Shown: positions 5,960 to 6,269 of the stretch, one piece after another | How positions within the stretch are numbered: position 1 is the first letter of the stretch | Layout: every line of letters starts with the position of its first letter | NCBI GenBank assembly: GCA_027071965.1 | Contig: JALSYJ010000003.1 | Coordinates: 1 to 6,269 of the forward strand | Length of the DNA: 6,269 nt | Direction: 5' to 3' | Source: Robiginitomaculum sp. | GTDB taxonomy: Bacteria > Pseudomonadota > Alphaproteobacteria > Caulobacterales > Maricaulaceae | Notes under the pieces: generated by a model | Told to the model about the DNA's origin: nothing | What the model saw: only the letters and a program-made list of their open reading frames with translations | Database searches by the model: none | Position numbers and translations under genes: made by a program

Positions 5960-6047
5960 AATTAGTTGCAATTGTTACTATTATCAGTCATAAAATCGTC
6001 TGGAAGTTGACCTGAACATTCAGGTTTTTGCAATAGGAAGCTGTTAA
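5960..6047. promoter_or_regulatory. Divergent maiA/hpd control region
   Basis: These 88 bases must hold promoters for both tyrosine-degradation genes. For hpd, TTGCAA (5966-5971) and TAAAAT (5991-5996) are 19 bases apart; for maiA, the minus strand has GATAAT (5985-5980) with only a poor -35 upstream. Both assignments are weak. hpd has AGGA at 6035-6038, nine bases before its ATG. An inverted repeat in this region is listed separately. Confidence 0.45.
6010..6025. promoter_or_regulatory. Inverted repeat, candidate operator between maiA and hpd
   Basis: ACCTGAA-CA-TTCAGGT is a perfect inverted repeat with 7-base arms and a 2-base centre. It sits between the weak promoter candidates for the two divergent genes, where one dimeric regulator could control both. 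The regulator is not in the window and I cannot assign its family. A T-run follows on the + strand, but the 2-base centre and the position before a start codon argue against a terminator. Confidence 0.45.
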
Positions 6048-6269
6048 ATGGTTGATTTATTTGAGAACCCCTTAGGAACCCGTGGATTTGGTTTTGTTGA
6101 GTTTACTTCTGATGAATCGGAAAAACTGGCGCTTTTGTTTGAAATGATGGGTTTTACAGCCGTCTCAAAGCACAAAACAAGGGATGTGATTCGCTACAAA
6201 CAAGGCAATGCAAACTTTTTGCTTAACCGTGAGATAAAAGGCCAAGCCAAAGCTTTTAGGGATTTGCAT
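6048..6269 (+). CDS. hpd: 4-hydroxyphenylpyruvate dioxygenase, N-terminal 74 codons (3' partial)
   Basis: The ATG at 6048, with AGGA nine bases upstream, opens a frame that runs off the window. The visible 74 residues include MVDLFENPLGTRGFGFVEFT, then LALLFEMMGFTAVSKHKTRD, then VIRYKQGNANFLLN. NPLGT.GF.FVEF and LFE.MGFTAV..H....V..Y.QG..NF.LN are the hallmark start of bacterial HPPD, a two-vicinal-oxygen-chelate-domain, Fe(II)-dependent enzyme that turns 4-hydroxyphenylpyruvate into homogentisate. The iron ligands lie in the C-terminal domain outside the window, so catalytic integrity cannot be judged. Divergent placement beside maiA, two steps later in the pathway, supports the call. Homogentisate dioxygenase and fumarylacetoacetase are not in view. 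Confidence 0.93.
   Translation, partial: MVDLFENPLGTRGFGFVEFTSDESEKLALLFEMMGFTAVSKHKTRDVIRYKQGNANFLLNREIKGQAKAFRDLH

Noticed and set aside
5960..5971. TTG start at 5971 for MaiA
   Set aside because: It adds four residues without family support, and the ATG at 5959 gives the normal zeta-GST start just before the first beta strand.
6010..6030. Inverted repeat plus T-run as a Rho-independent terminator
   Set aside because: The centre is only two bases, the stem is not GC-rich, and it lies between divergent starts where no transcript needs to end.

Overview
The window looks like a compact piece of an alphaproteobacterial chromosome. The evidence is indirect: a glutaryl-CoA dehydrogenase very close to the mitochondrial enzyme, a divergent maleylacetoacetate isomerase / 4-hydroxyphenylpyruvate dioxygenase pair, and a C-terminal helix-hairpin-helix domain of a type I remember from alphaproteobacterial proteins. 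I cannot name the genus. Base composition is moderate and slightly AT-leaning, and it looks uniform along the window. I see no insertion sequence, phage gene, tRNA, rRNA or CRISPR array.

Layout. (1) The 3' part of a phosphoribosyltransferase gene enters from the left on +. It meets, tail to tail with an 8-base overlap, a minus-strand pair: glutaryl-CoA dehydrogenase (gcdH, 1771-2949), followed 21 bases later by a class III CoA-transferase (493-1749). (2) Upstream of gcdH, also on the minus strand, is a small DUF1508/YegP-like gene (3084-3419). (3) A 251-base divergent intergenic region leads to a plus-strand two-gene unit: a membrane-anchored BON/OmpA-domain protein (3671-4786) and, 11 bases later, a small membrane protein with a coiled coil and a helix-hairpin-helix domain (4798-5292). 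(4) That unit ends one base from the stop of a minus-strand zeta-class GST / maleylacetoacetate isomerase (5294-5959). This gene is divergent from hpd (6048 onward), which runs off the right edge.

Function. Two catabolic modules are present. GcdH and the CoA-transferase fit the lysine/tryptophan/glutarate route: glutarate is activated to glutaryl-CoA, then oxidised and decarboxylated to crotonyl-CoA. Hpd and the isomerase are steps of tyrosine breakdown (4-hydroxyphenylpyruvate to homogentisate, and maleylacetoacetate to fumarylacetoacetate). Between them lies an envelope module. One partner should sit in the periplasm and grip peptidoglycan; the other should face the cytoplasm with a domain of a fold that often binds nucleic acid. 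This pair is the least explained part of the window and the best candidate for something undescribed.

Regulation. Three TTGCRA-type repeats at an exact 20-base period lie upstream of gcdH. A 7+7 inverted repeat lies between maiA and hpd. Both look like operators, but no regulator gene is in the window.
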